DNA of 64,000 nt from Curtobacterium sp. VKM Ac-1395 (GTDB lineage Bacteria; Actinomycetota; Actinomycetes; Actinomycetales; Microbacteriaceae): positions 124,001 to 188,000 of the forward strand of contig NZ_JADKRX010000003.1 of NCBI RefSeq assembly GCF_015350975.1, in the 5' to 3' direction. The stretch's first letter is position 1. Each line of letters begins with the position of its first letter. Made by a program: the position numbers and the translations under genes. The notes beneath the pieces were generated by a model. It had not been told where the DNA came from. It saw nothing but the letters and a program-made list of their open reading frames with translations, and ran no database searches. Positions 53,618 through 61,539 of this stretch are shown in pieces.

Positions 53618-55293
53618 ACCGGGCTCCGGTCGTCCAGCAGCCCGCGGAGCAGGTCGGCGGTGCGCTTCGGGTCACGCTCGGCCAGGGCGGAGATGTCCTG
53701 GCGGCGGCGCTCGGCCGTGACCTCGTCGGTCGTGAGGATCTCGGTCGGGGCGTCGTCGTGCGGCAGCGTCGGCAGGGCGACCGTGGCCGGGTCGCTCCCC
53801 GCCAGCAGCCCGGCGCGGGCGTCGGCGGCGTCGACGGCCATCGGCAGTTCGAACGCGGTGCCGAAGGCGTCGAGCTCGCCGACGTCGACGGTCTCGCGCT
53901 CCTGTCGGCGGCCGCGGCGGACCAGCACGATCATCAGCGTGATGAGGGCGAGGGCGATGCCGACCACGATGCCGGCGGTGCGGATAGCGGACCAGAGGGC
54001 CTCCTGCTGGTCCGACTCCTGCTGGGCCTTGAGCGCCTTGGCGGCGTCGTCGGCGGCACTGGTGTCGAAGTCCATCATCGCGACCTTGACCTGGTCACCG
54101 CGGGCGGTGTCGGTGCCGGCGGCGGCGGACACCAGGTCGTTGATGCTCTGCAGGTTCGCGCTCTGCACCGACGGGGCCTTGCTGTTCAGGGCGACCGAGA
54201 CCGTCTGGCGGTCCACGGCACCGGCCGGGATCTGCGTCGTCTCGGTGGTGTGGTCGACGGCGTTGTTCTTCGTCGCCGACTCGTTCTTGTAGCCGTCGTC
54301 ACCGGTCGAGGACCCGCTGGCGGCCGTGCCGTTGGGCACCGCGATGTTGTCCGGACCGAGGACGCCCGTCGCGCCCTTGCCACCGGCACCGGTGCCGGCG
54401 CCGTACTGCTCGGTGGTGGACGACTCGTTCAGCGCGACCGGGCCGGTCGTCGGCGTCGTGTACGACTCCGACGTGCGGGTGCCCGTGTTCTGGTTCATGG
54501 TCGCGGAGACGACCACGCTGGCGTTCCCGACGCCGAGGGTGGTGTCGAGCAGGTCCTGGATCTTCTTGCTCGTCGCGGCGTCGTAGTCGGCGGCCTGGTC
54601 GCTGCCGGAGCCGGTCGCGCCGGTGCCGACCGCGGAGAGGGTCTGGCCCTTCTGGTCGACGACGGAGACGTCCGTGGTCTGCATGCCCTCGACGGCGGCG
54701 CTGGTCAGGTGCACGATCGCCTGGACCTGGTCGGTGGAGAGCTCGGTGCCGTTCTTCGTGGCGATGAACACCGACGCGGTCGGGTCCTTCTCCTCGGACA
54801 CGAACACCGACTTCTTCGGGATCGCGAGCTGCACGGTGGCGGTCTGCACGCCGTCCATCGCGGAGATCGTCTTGGCGAGCTCGCCCTCGATCGCGCGCTT
54901 GTACGTGACGTCCTGCTGGAACTCGGAGCTGGTCACGCCCATCGTGTCGAGCAGCGAGTAGCCGCCCTCGTTCGACGACGGCAGCCCGTTCGACGCGGCC
55001 TTGAGCCGCTCCGTGTAGACCTTCGACTGCGGGACGAGGATCGTCGCGCCGCCGTCGGTGAGCTGGAACGGGACGCCGTCGGTGGTGAGCTGGTCGGTGA
55101 CCGAGCTCGCGTCCGCCGCGGCCAGGCCGGTGAACAGCGGCGCGTAGGACGGCTTGCCGAGCCACGATGCCAGCGCGAAGCCACCGAGCACGAGCGCGGC
55201 GACACCGATGATCGCGATGGTGCGCTGGGCGGCGGTGAAGCCCTTGACGTAGCCGCCGAGGCGACCGAACAGGTTCTGCAGTGCAGCGGGCAT
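53614..55293 (-). CDS. fliF: Flagellar MS-ring protein FliF
   Basis: The 559-residue protein forms the membrane ring. It has a first transmembrane helix (about 25-45, IAIIGVAALVLGGFALASWL), ring-building motifs (KPSYAPLFTGL, GYSLLDTMGVTSSEFQQDV) and a second helix (about 437-459), then a FliG-binding tail ending in DISALAERDPKRTADLLRG. ATG 55293 overlaps the fliE stop. Confidence 0.94.
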   Translation of the reverse strand: MPAALQNLFGRLGGYVKGFTAAQRTIAIIGVAALVLGGFALASWLGKPSYAPLFTGLAAADASSVTDQLTTDGVPFQLTDGGATILVPQSKVYTERLKAASNGLPSSNEGGYSLLDTMGVTSSEFQQDVTYKRAIEGELAKTISAMDGVQTATVQLAIPKKSVFVSEEKDPTASVFIATKNGTELSTDQVQAIVHLTSAAVEGMQTTDVSVVDQKGQTLSAVGTGATGSGSDQAADYDAATSKKIQDLLDTTLGVGNASVVVSATMNQNTGTRTSESYTTPTTGPVALNESSTTEQYGAGTGAGGKGATGVLGPDNIAVPNGTAASGSSTGDDGYKNESATKNNAVDHTTETTQIPAGAVDRQTVSVALNSKAPSVQSANLQSINDLVSAAAGTDTARGDQVKVAMMDFDTSAADDAAKALKAQQESDQQEALWSAIRTAGIVVGIALALITLMIVLVRRGRRQERETVDVGELDAFGTAFELPMAVDAADARAGLLAGSDPATVALPTLPHDDAPTEILTTDEVTAERRRQDISALAERDPKRTADLLRGLLDDRSPV

Positions 55294-55634
55294 CAGGCCT
55301 GCATCCTCATGATCTCGTTGAAGGCGTCGACGCCCTTGTTGCGGACCGCGGCGACGAGCTCGAGCGTGACCTGTGCGCGGGTGGACGCGATGGTGGCGTC
55401 GTGGATGTCGTCGAGGTTGCCGGTGACCGCCTTGAGCGCGAGCGTCTTGGAGTCGCTCTGCAGCTGCTGCAGGCCGTCGACCGCGTTGCCGAGGGACGCG
55501 GCGAAGCCGCTGCCGCCGGTGCCCTCGGTGCCGGAGGTGGCCGAGGTGCCGATGTCGCTGCTCGTCCCGGAGACCGAGGTGAGCGCGTTCGTCATGGCGT
55601 TCGTGGTGACGCCGTTCACGCCGTCGATGGGCAT
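55293..55634 (-). CDS. fliE: Flagellar hook-basal body complex protein FliE
   Basis: The 113-residue protein links the MS ring to the rod. The conserved C terminus is readable (ASTRAQVTLELVAAVRNKGV, then DAFNEIMRMQA), which is diagnostic for FliE; the N-terminal 45 residues are Gly/Ser/Thr rich. ATG 55634 overlaps the flgC stop. Confidence 0.92.
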   Translation of the reverse strand: MPIDGVNGVTTNAMTNALTSVSGTSSDIGTSATSGTEGTGGSGFAASLGNAVDGLQQLQSDSKTLALKAVTGNLDDIHDATIASTRAQVTLELVAAVRNKGVDAFNEIMRMQA

Positions 55635-56029
55635 CAGTTCTTCCCGATCTGCAGTGCCGCCTCGTAGGCGGTCTTGGCACGGTCGACCACGGCGGCGTTC
55701 GCCTGGTAGCCGCGCTGAGCCATGATGAGGTCCGCCATCTGCGTGCCGAGGTCGATGTCCGGCATGCGGACGTACCCCTCGGCGTTCGCGAGCGGGTTGT
55801 CCGGGTCGTACGTGACACGGCCGGCGGCGCTGCCGAACGCGGCGCCCTTGACGTAGGCGCCGGACACCCCGTTGCCCTCCTGCACCTCGACGTAGCGGGC
55901 CTGGAAGGCGGTGTCGTCCATGGACTTGACCGTGTTGACGTTCGCGATGTTGTCGGAGATCGCGTCGAGCCACTTGCGGTGCACGGTGAGGCCGGTGCTC
56001 GCGATCCCGATCGCGTCGAACGTGGTCAC
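55634..56029 (-). CDS. flgC: Flagellar rod protein FlgC
   Basis: The 131-residue proximal rod protein has the rod motif FDAIGIASTGLTVHRKWLD followed by ISDNIANVNTVKS and the C-terminal ADLIMAQRGYQANAAVVDRA. The GTG 56029 start overlaps the flgB stop. Confidence 0.94.
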   Translation of the reverse strand: MTTFDAIGIASTGLTVHRKWLDAISDNIANVNTVKSMDDTAFQARYVEVQEGNGVSGAYVKGAAFGSAAGRVTYDPDNPLANAEGYVRMPDIDLGTQMADLIMAQRGYQANAAVVDRAKTAYEAALQIGKN

Positions 56030-56370
56030 GAGTTCGTCCGCATCGCCGCACGGACGCTGGTGAGCTCGGAGTTCATCGCCTGCGTGGCGAACTGGTACCG
56101 GAGCACGGTGTCGATGTTCGACAGCGTCTCCTCGTCCAGGTTGACGTTGTTGCCGTTCGTGTTCGTCGGCTCGAGGCTCCGCGCGATGGTCGGCGTCGTC
56201 GAGCCCTTGCCGTCGACGATGGACTTCGCGAGCGCGTCCTCGAACTGCACCTTCTCGGCGTGGTAGTTCGTGGTGTTGATGTTCGCGATGTTGTTCGCGA
56301 TCACGCGCTGGCGCATCGACAGACCGTCGAGCGCGCTCTGCAGCGCTGCCGACGTGACGGAATCGAACAC
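56026..56370 (-). CDS. flgB: Flagellar rod protein FlgB
   Basis: The 114-residue proximal rod protein carries LSMRQRVIANNIANINTTNY and a C-terminal RYQFATQAMNSELTSVRAAM. I chose GTG 56370 (VFDSVTSAALQ) because a GGGGGA site lies upstream and the homologous part begins there; a longer frame to 56400 exists. It is the first gene of a 12-gene operon ending with flgE, with a FliA-like promoter 102-130 nt upstream. Confidence 0.92.
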   Translation of the reverse strand: MFDSVTSAALQSALDGLSMRQRVIANNIANINTTNYHAEKVQFEDALAKSIVDGKGSTTPTIARSLEPTNTNGNNVNLDEETLSNIDTVLRYQFATQAMNSELTSVRAAMRTNS

Positions 56371-56471
56371 AGGGGTCCCCCTCGGACGCGGCGCCGTCAC
56401 CGGTGGTGACGTCGCCGTGCGGTGGTGGCCGATCCCTGGCCGGTTGTCGAGCGATCCGTGCTCGTGTGGCG

Positions 56472-56500
56472 CTATCGGAACCCGTCGTGAGGGTCGTTAG
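56472..56500 (-). promoter_or_regulatory. FliA-like promoter of the flgB operon
   Basis: On the minus strand: CTAACG (56495-56500), 15 nt, TCCGATAG (56472-56479). It resembles the enterobacterial FliA pattern TAAA-N15-GCCGATAA and matches the promoters found before fliC and flgN. It lies between fliT and flgB. Confidence 0.6.
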
Positions 56501-56530
56501 CGCTCGCCCCGAACGGGGGCCGGGTGCGGC

Positions 56531-56881
56531 TCAGGCCGAGGCGTCGAGGTACACCGAGCGCTGCGGCGCACGGGTCGCGTCGACCTGGCGGAGCGCACCG
56601 AGGTGCTCCAGCGCCTGCCGGCGGTCCCGGTCGAGGGTCGCCATCCGGTCCCGCTGCGCGGCGAGCAGCCGGGAGGCTCGACCCGCCAGTCCGCGCGGCA
56701 TCGGACCCAGCCCGGTCGGCTCGCGCCACGGGGCCGGGTCGTCGTCGACCGTCGCCTGTTCCAGGGACGTGAGGACGGCCTCCCAGGCGGTGACGCGGTC
56801 GGCGTCGGTGCCGGGCCCGGCGTCGGATCCGGTGGTGGGGTCGGCGTCGGCTCCGGCGATGGGGTCGGCCTCAGGCGACAC
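56531..56881 (-). CDS. FliT-like small protein downstream of fliS
   Basis: The 116-residue protein has an acidic Asp/Ala/Pro N terminus (about 1-30) and two charged helices (AWEAVLTSLEQATVD, RLLAAQRDRMATLDRDRRQA). Position after fliD-fliS, small size and helical character suggest a FliT-type chaperone for the filament cap, but no diagnostic motif is seen. GTG 56881 overlaps the end of fliS by 11 nt. Confidence 0.65.
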   Translation of the reverse strand: MSPEADPIAGADADPTTGSDAGPGTDADRVTAWEAVLTSLEQATVDDDPAPWREPTGLGPMPRGLAGRASRLLAAQRDRMATLDRDRRQALEHLGALRQVDATRAPQRSVYLDASA

Positions 56882-57305
56882 CGAGTGCTCCGCCTGCGTG
56901 CGCGCCGACGACGGTCGGGGCGGCCGGCATCGCGGCGGCCGCGTCGTGCCAGGCCTGACGCAGGGGCTCGAGGATGCGGACGCAGTCGCGCGTGGCCTGC
57001 ACGTCGCGGTGCACGTTCGCGGTGATGAGCGAGGTCGAGGCGTAGTTGTAGATCGCGAGCAGGCCCTCGCCGCCGTCCCACGCGTCGATGCGCAGGGTCG
57101 AGGACAGCTCCCCGACGATGGCCTGGGCGTGCAGGAGCTGGTCGCGGGCGGCGTCCCAGTCGGACCCGACCTGGGCGGCCTCGGCGCGGTGCAGGTCGAG
57201 CAGCAGGCGGTCGTAGAGCATCGTGACGAGCTGCGCGGGCGTCGCGGAGAGCACCGACTCGTTCGTGTACTGGGCTCTGCGGCGCTGCGTCTGGTTCGTG
57301 TACAT
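56871..57305 (-). CDS. fliS: Flagellar export chaperone FliS
   Basis: The 144-residue chaperone keeps flagellin unfolded before export. Diagnostic phrases are ATPAQLVTMLYDRLLLDLHRA (split as ATPAQLVTMLYD, RLLLDLHRA) and LLAIYNYASTSLITANVHRD near the middle. ATG 57305 has AGGAGA upstream. It lies 13 nt after fliD. Confidence 0.93.
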   Translation of the reverse strand: MYTNQTQRRRAQYTNESVLSATPAQLVTMLYDRLLLDLHRAEAAQVGSDWDAARDQLLHAQAIVGELSSTLRIDAWDGGEGLLAIYNYASTSLITANVHRDVQATRDCVRILEPLRQAWHDAAAAMPAAPTVVGAHAGGALGVA

Positions 57306-57318
57306 GGGGGTCTCCTGC

Positions 57319-58722
57319 TCAGCTCGACGAGGTCGAGGCGAGGTGGCTGGCGATGAAGCTCGACTGCGACTGGAGCTTGCTGAGGCTGGTCTCGAGCGCC
57401 GCGTACTGCGTCTGCAGCGTCGACTTCCGCGCCGCGAGGCGGTCGGTCCAGCGGTCGATCTGGTCGTTGAGGTCCTTGACCACGGCCTGCTGGCCGGTGA
57501 TCGCGGTGGTGATGGAGCCGGTGTACTTGTCCGACGCCGACGTCGCAGCGGCACCGACGGCGGTGGCCATCCCGGACAGGATCGCCTGGGTGCCCTGCGG
57601 GTCCGCGGCGAGGGCCTTCTGGAAGACGTCCGCGTCGAAGGTGAAGTCACCGGACCGGGTGATCGAGATGCCGATCGACGACGGGGACTTGCCGTTCACC
57701 GGGGCCGACATCGTGCTCGTCAGGCGCTGCACGGCGTCGCGGCTGCTGGCGTCGCCGAGGAGCACACCCGCCGTCGTCGTCGTCGCACCGGTGGACGGGC
57801 TCGTGGTGCTGGTGACCTTGGTGTTCGAGGCGTAGTAGGACGCAACCGCGTTGATGGCGTCGACCAGGCCGGACGCGACCGACTGGGCCTTGGTCGTGTC
57901 CTGCGCGACCGAGACGGTGACGGGGTCGGTGGTGGCCTGGGAGACGGTGACGTCCACGCCGGGCACGAGGTCGCGGAAGGTGTTCGACGCGCTCGTGACG
58001 GTCTGCGCGGCAGCGGTGCCGGCCCACAGCGTGACCGACGCGTCGCTCGCCTGCTTGACGACCGCGGCACCAGCCTCCGTGAGCACGTTCGTCGCCGTGC
58101 CCGCGGCGACCTCGTCGGCCGTTCCGCGGTGGATCGTGAAGGCGCCTGCTGAACCGGAGGCGGTCGAGCTGAGCTGCAGCCGCCAGAGCCGAGTGCCGTC
58201 GGCAGCGGTCCCTGCCTGCACCTTGGTGGCGGTCACCCCGGCACCGGACTTGGTGATCGCGGCGGCGACGTCGTCGAGCGAGCCGGACTTCGGCGTGACG
58301 GTCGTGGTCGTGCCGTCGGCCTTCGTGATGGTCAGCGGCTGTGCGTCGACGGACCACGTCGACATCGCCGCGGTGACGCCGACCTGGGCGGACGCGGTCG
58401 ACCCGACCGAGAAGCTGATGGACCCGGGCGCGGCGGTGGCGCTCGTGGCGACCGTGACCCCGGGGGCCGAACTGGTGGCGGAGAAGACGTCGAGGGACGC
58501 GGGCTTGGCGGCGTCGGTTGCCTTCGTCGCGAGGGTCTGCACCAGGGAGTTGATGGTCTGCAGGGACGAGACGAACGCGGTGGTCGCGGTGACCTTGTTC
58601 TTGAGGAGCGTCTGCGGGACCGTCTCGATGGACATCAGCGAGTTGATGAGGCTCGTGGTGTCCAGGCCGGAGACGAGTCCGTCGATGGCGAAGCTGCCGC
58701 TCGACACGGAGGACGTTGACAT
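57319..58722 (-). CDS. fliD: Flagellar filament cap protein FliD
   Basis: The 467-residue cap protein has the N-terminal FliD_N motif (AIDGLVSGLDTTSLINSLMS) and the C-terminal domain with GISITRSGDFTFDADVFQKA and a coiled-coil end (LQTQYAALETSLSKLQSQSS). ATG 58722 has AGGAGC upstream. It is the first gene of fliD-fliS-fliT, separated from fliC by a terminator-like hairpin. Confidence 0.93.
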   Translation of the reverse strand: MSTSSVSSGSFAIDGLVSGLDTTSLINSLMSIETVPQTLLKNKVTATTAFVSSLQTINSLVQTLATKATDAAKPASLDVFSATSSAPGVTVATSATAAPGSISFSVGSTASAQVGVTAAMSTWSVDAQPLTITKADGTTTTVTPKSGSLDDVAAAITKSGAGVTATKVQAGTAADGTRLWRLQLSSTASGSAGAFTIHRGTADEVAAGTATNVLTEAGAAVVKQASDASVTLWAGTAAAQTVTSASNTFRDLVPGVDVTVSQATTDPVTVSVAQDTTKAQSVASGLVDAINAVASYYASNTKVTSTTSPSTGATTTTAGVLLGDASSRDAVQRLTSTMSAPVNGKSPSSIGISITRSGDFTFDADVFQKALAADPQGTQAILSGMATAVGAAATSASDKYTGSITTAITGQQAVVKDLNDQIDRWTDRLAARKSTLQTQYAALETSLSKLQSQSSFIASHLASTSSS

Positions 58723-58782
58723 GGGTGCTCCTGTTCAACGGGGCAGATCGGGGCACGCGCCGACGACGGCACGCAGGGGTGC

Positions 58783-58821
58783 GCCGCCCCCCGGGAGGCC
58801 TGAACTGTCCCGGAGGGCGGC
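58783..58821 (-). terminator. Hairpin terminator of fliC
   Basis: The 14-bp stem (arms GCCGCCCTCCGGGA and its near complement, with one G-U pair) and an 11-nt loop lie 26 nt after the fliC stop. It is not of the dispersed palindrome family. It should separate abundant fliC mRNA from fliD. Confidence 0.65.
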
Positions 58822-58846
58822 GCGGGTCACGCGTCGCGCGTGGTGG

Positions 58847-59707
58847 CTAGCGGAGCAGCGACAGGACGCCCTGCGTGCTCTGGTTCGCCTGCGCGAGCAT
58901 CGACGTGCCGGCCTGGCTGAGGATGTTGTCGCGCGTGTACTTGACCATCTCCTCCGCCATGTCGACGTCGGTGATGCGGGACTTCGCAGCGGTCAGGTTC
59001 TCCTTGGCCACGTTCGTCACGTTGATGGCGTGGTCGAAGCGGTTCTGGACGGCACCGATGTTGCTGCGAGCGGTCGAGACCGACTTGATCTGCGCGTCGA
59101 TCGCGGTGATCGCCAGCTGCGAGTTCGCGTTCGTGTCGAACGCGAGCTTGCCGCCGGTCCCCGTGGTGAGCGCGTCGGCCACCGTCTTCACGTTCGCGCC
59201 GGAGAGGTCGACGTCGATCTTGCTGGCGTCGTCGCCGTTCGCCCCGACCTGGAACGTCAGCTTGCCGTCCTTGCCCGCACCGGCAGACCCGTCGAGCAGG
59301 TTGATGCCGTTGAAGTTGGTCGAGGCCGAGATGCGGGTGAGCTCCTTCTGGAGCTCGCCGACCTCGGTCGTGATGGCGGTGCGCGAGTCGGCGTTGTTGG
59401 AGTCGTTGCCGGCCTGCACGGCGAGGTCACGCATGCGCTGGAGGATGGAGTGGGTCTCGGTGAGGCCACCTTCAGCGGTCTGCACGACGGAGATGCCGTC
59501 CTGCGCGTTGCGGGCGGCGACCGTGAGGCCACCGACCTGGGACTTCAGCCCCTCGGAGATCGACAGACCGGCCGCGTCGTCGGCAGCACGGTTGATGCGG
59601 AGACCCGTCGAGAGCTTCTCGAGGGACTTCGACAGGTCGTTCTGCGTCGAGTTCAGGTTCCGGTACGTGTTGAGTGCCGAGAGGTTGGTGTTGATGGACA
59701 TACCCAT
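58847..59707 (-). CDS. fliC: Flagellin FliC
   Basis: The 286-residue filament subunit has complete D0/D1 ends: MGMSINTNLSALNTYRNLNS (1-20), LSTGLRINRAADDAAGLSIS, and a C terminus with SRITDVDMAEEMVKYTRDNI and ANQSTQGVLSLLR. The variable middle is only about 60-70 residues, so the outer domains are almost absent. ATG 59707 has GGAGGAAAT upstream. A FliA-like promoter lies 61-88 nt upstream and a hairpin terminator follows. Confidence 0.96.
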   Translation of the reverse strand: MGMSINTNLSALNTYRNLNSTQNDLSKSLEKLSTGLRINRAADDAAGLSISEGLKSQVGGLTVAARNAQDGISVVQTAEGGLTETHSILQRMRDLAVQAGNDSNNADSRTAITTEVGELQKELTRISASTNFNGINLLDGSAGAGKDGKLTFQVGANGDDASKIDVDLSGANVKTVADALTTGTGGKLAFDTNANSQLAITAIDAQIKSVSTARSNIGAVQNRFDHAINVTNVAKENLTAAKSRITDVDMAEEMVKYTRDNILSQAGTSMLAQANQSTQGVLSLLR

Positions 59708-59767
59708 GGTGATTTCCTCCGTGAAGTGTGGGTCTTCGCCGGCCCGTCCGTGGGCTGGCATCGTTGC

Positions 59768-59795
59768 CTGTCGGCCGGGCGGCCGGAGGCGTTAG
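59768..59795 (-). promoter_or_regulatory. FliA-like promoter of fliC
   Basis: On the minus strand: CTAACG (59790-59795), 14 nt, GCCGACAG (59768-59775), 61 nt before the fliC ATG. Same architecture as the promoters of flgN and flgB. Confidence 0.65.
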
Positions 59796-59837
59796 GAGAA
59801 CCGGAGCGTTTTTTCCGCGCCGACCGTCCTCCTGGTC

Positions 59838-60656
59838 TCAGCTCGCGGCCACCTGATGCGTCGCGGTCGCGTGCTGGACGGCTCGGGCGACGCCGGCCGT
59901 GGCGTTCGCGGCCACGCGGGCCAGGTAGGCGCTGCGGCGCGCGGCGGTGGTGCGCGACGCGGGTTCGGGGGCCGGCTGGCCGTCGCCGTAGTGCGTGGCG
60001 AGGCCGTCGCGGAGCAGGCGCATCGCCTCGGAGCGCTGCTGCGAGACCGCCGAGTGGGTGATGCCGAGCTCGGCGGCGACGTCGGTCACCGAGCGGTCGC
60101 CGAAGTAGACGGCCTCGACGACGAAGCGCATGCGCTCCGGCAGGGCCTCGACGGCGGCGCGGAGGTAGCGGTCACGCTCGGTGTCGACGAGCTCGTCGCC
60201 GGGAAGCGGCAGGTCGGCGGCGACGGTGTCGTGCACGGTCTCGTCGATCGGGCTCGTCGTGCGGCCGGCGTCGCTCATCGCGTCCACGGCGGTCTGACGG
60301 TCCACGCCCATCGCGTCGGCGATCTCCTGCACCGAGACGCTGCGGCCGAGACGAGCGGACAGGGCTTCCTGCGTGGCGAGGACCTCGCGGATGCGCTTGC
60401 GGGTGCCGCGGCTCGCCCAGTCGGCGGAGCGCATGTCGTCCGCGAGCGCACCGGTGATGCGCGTCCGGGCGTAGGCGCCGAACGGGACGCCGAGGGTGGG
60501 GTCGAACGCGTCGGCGGCCGCGACGAGCGCGAGCGAACCGACGGCGGCGAGGTCGTCGCGGTCGAGGTGGGTGGCACGGGCGCGGACGTCCGCGACGATG
60601 TAGCCCACCAGCGGCAGGTGTTCGACGATCATCGCGTTGCGTTCGGTGCGGTCCAT
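59838..60656 (-). CDS. fliA: Flagellar sigma factor, FliA/WhiG type
   Basis: The 272-residue sigma-70 group 3 factor has region 2 (HLPLVGYIVADVRARATHLD, FDPTLGVPFGAYARTRITGA, then DWASRGTRKRI), region 3 (LSARLGRSVSVQEIADAMGV) and region 4 (RSVTDVAAELGITHSAVSQQ), plus a 45-residue Ala-rich tail. It probably directs transcription from the CTWACG/KCCGAYAG promoters in this region. ATG 60656 has GGGGAAG upstream; the open frame further upstream is non-coding. No anti-sigma FlgM gene is visible in the window. Confidence 0.88.
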   Translation of the reverse strand: MDRTERNAMIVEHLPLVGYIVADVRARATHLDRDDLAAVGSLALVAAADAFDPTLGVPFGAYARTRITGALADDMRSADWASRGTRKRIREVLATQEALSARLGRSVSVQEIADAMGVDRQTAVDAMSDAGRTTSPIDETVHDTVAADLPLPGDELVDTERDRYLRAAVEALPERMRFVVEAVYFGDRSVTDVAAELGITHSAVSQQRSEAMRLLRDGLATHYGDGQPAPEPASRTTAARRSAYLARVAANATAGVARAVQHATATHQVAAS

Positions 60657-61051
60657 TGGTCTTCCCCTGGTCGACTCGTGCTGACTGACCCCGTCCGTGG
60701 GCACGACGAACACCGGCCGCGTGGTGGCCGGTCGGTACGCCGAGGTCCCGCTCGGTTCCCTCCGAGCGGTGCACCTGCGCCGTTCCCGACGCCGTCCGGG
60801 TGTCCCCCGGTGGTGCGCTTCTGAAGGTATCGGCTGGCAATCGCCTGGACACCCCTGTGAACGGCCCCAATGCGGGGGGACGAGGGGTGTCAAAGGGTCC
60901 GCATTCGGGGGGACACGGGCAGGAGAACGGTCGTTCCTGTCCCCTGTTCTGAGGGTGGCGGCGGGCCGCGTCGGGTGTCGTGCTTACGCGCTTGCCGGAC
61001 TGGCCGATAGTCCACCGTGTCCGACTGGACGACCGACAACGGGAGGAGCTG
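60657..61051. promoter_or_regulatory. 395-bp divergent control region between fliA and flgN
   Basis: No gene fits here. The region holds stacked inverted repeats: GACACCCCT (60848-60856) with AGGGGTGTC (60883-60891); CCCCAATGCGG (60865-60875) facing CCGCATTCGGGG (60899-60910); and an imperfect palindrome 60917-60943 (GGGCAGGA to TCCTGTCCC). To their right is the FliA-like promoter of flgN. The repeats are a likely binding region for a flagellar master regulator, which is an inference. Confidence 0.55.
60983..61010 (+). promoter_or_regulatory. FliA-like promoter of the flgN-flgK-flgL-fliW operon
   Basis: CTTACG (60983-60988), 14 nt, GCCGATAG (61003-61010), 41 nt before the flgN ATG. The -10-like element differs from the enterobacterial GCCGATAA only in the last base. 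Confidence 0.68.
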
Positions 61052-61537
61052 ATGAGCGTGAACGACCTGTCTGCCGTGCTCTGGCGCGAACGAGAGCTGC
61101 TCGAGATGCTCACCTTCAAGCTCGAGGAGGAGCAGCTGCTGCTCGCCGCCGGCCGCTCCCGCTGGGTCTCGCACGCCAGCCGTGAGGTCGAGCAGGTGCT
61201 CGCACGCCTCCGCACCACCGGCCTCGAGCGCAGTGCCCAGAGCGCCGCCGTCGCCGAGGAGTGGGGCGTCGACCCCGACGCTCCCCTGCGCGAGGTCGTC
61301 GCCGCTGCCCCGGCCGGACCGTGGGGCGAGATCCTCGCGTCGCACCTGCAGGCGATGCTCGAACTGACGACGCAGATCGGCGCCCTCCGCGACGAGAACG
61401 ACCGCTTCCTCCGCACCGCCGGACAGTCGACCGAGGAGACCCTCGCCGGGTCCGTCGGCGACACCGCGACCTACGACGCCTCCGGTGTCTCGGGTCGACC
61501 GGGCAGCGAAGCACGCCTCTTCGACGGGAGCCTGTAG
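61052..61537 (+). CDS. flgN: FlgN-like flagellar chaperone
   Basis: The 161-residue helical protein (LWRERELLEMLTFKLEEEQL, about 10-29; LASHLQAMLELTTQIGALRD, about 101-120) is of the FlgN type, which escorts the hook-filament junction proteins FlgK and FlgL. Position immediately before flgK supports it. ATG 61052 has GGGAGGAG upstream; the longer frame to 60980 would start inside the promoter. Confidence 0.85.
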   Translation: MSVNDLSAVLWRERELLEMLTFKLEEEQLLLAAGRSRWVSHASREVEQVLARLRTTGLERSAQSAAVAEEWGVDPDAPLREVVAAAPAGPWGEILASHLQAMLELTTQIGALRDENDRFLRTAGQSTEETLAGSVGDTATYDASGVSGRPGSEARLFDGSL

Positions 61538-61539
61538 CC

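Noticed and set aside
49697-54292. Very long open frames opposite the flagellar genes (over 1500 codons), and similar ones opposite the antiporter and permease genes
   Set aside because: They are GC-rich shadows: the minus-strand frames encode clear FliF, FliG, FliI and others, while the opposite frames are low-complexity Arg/Ala/Gly strings.
60827-60834. GCCGATAC on the minus strand upstream of fliA, resembling the FliA -10 element
   Set aside because: No CTWACG-like element lies 14-15 nt upstream (GGGTGT is there), so autoregulation by this promoter is not supported.
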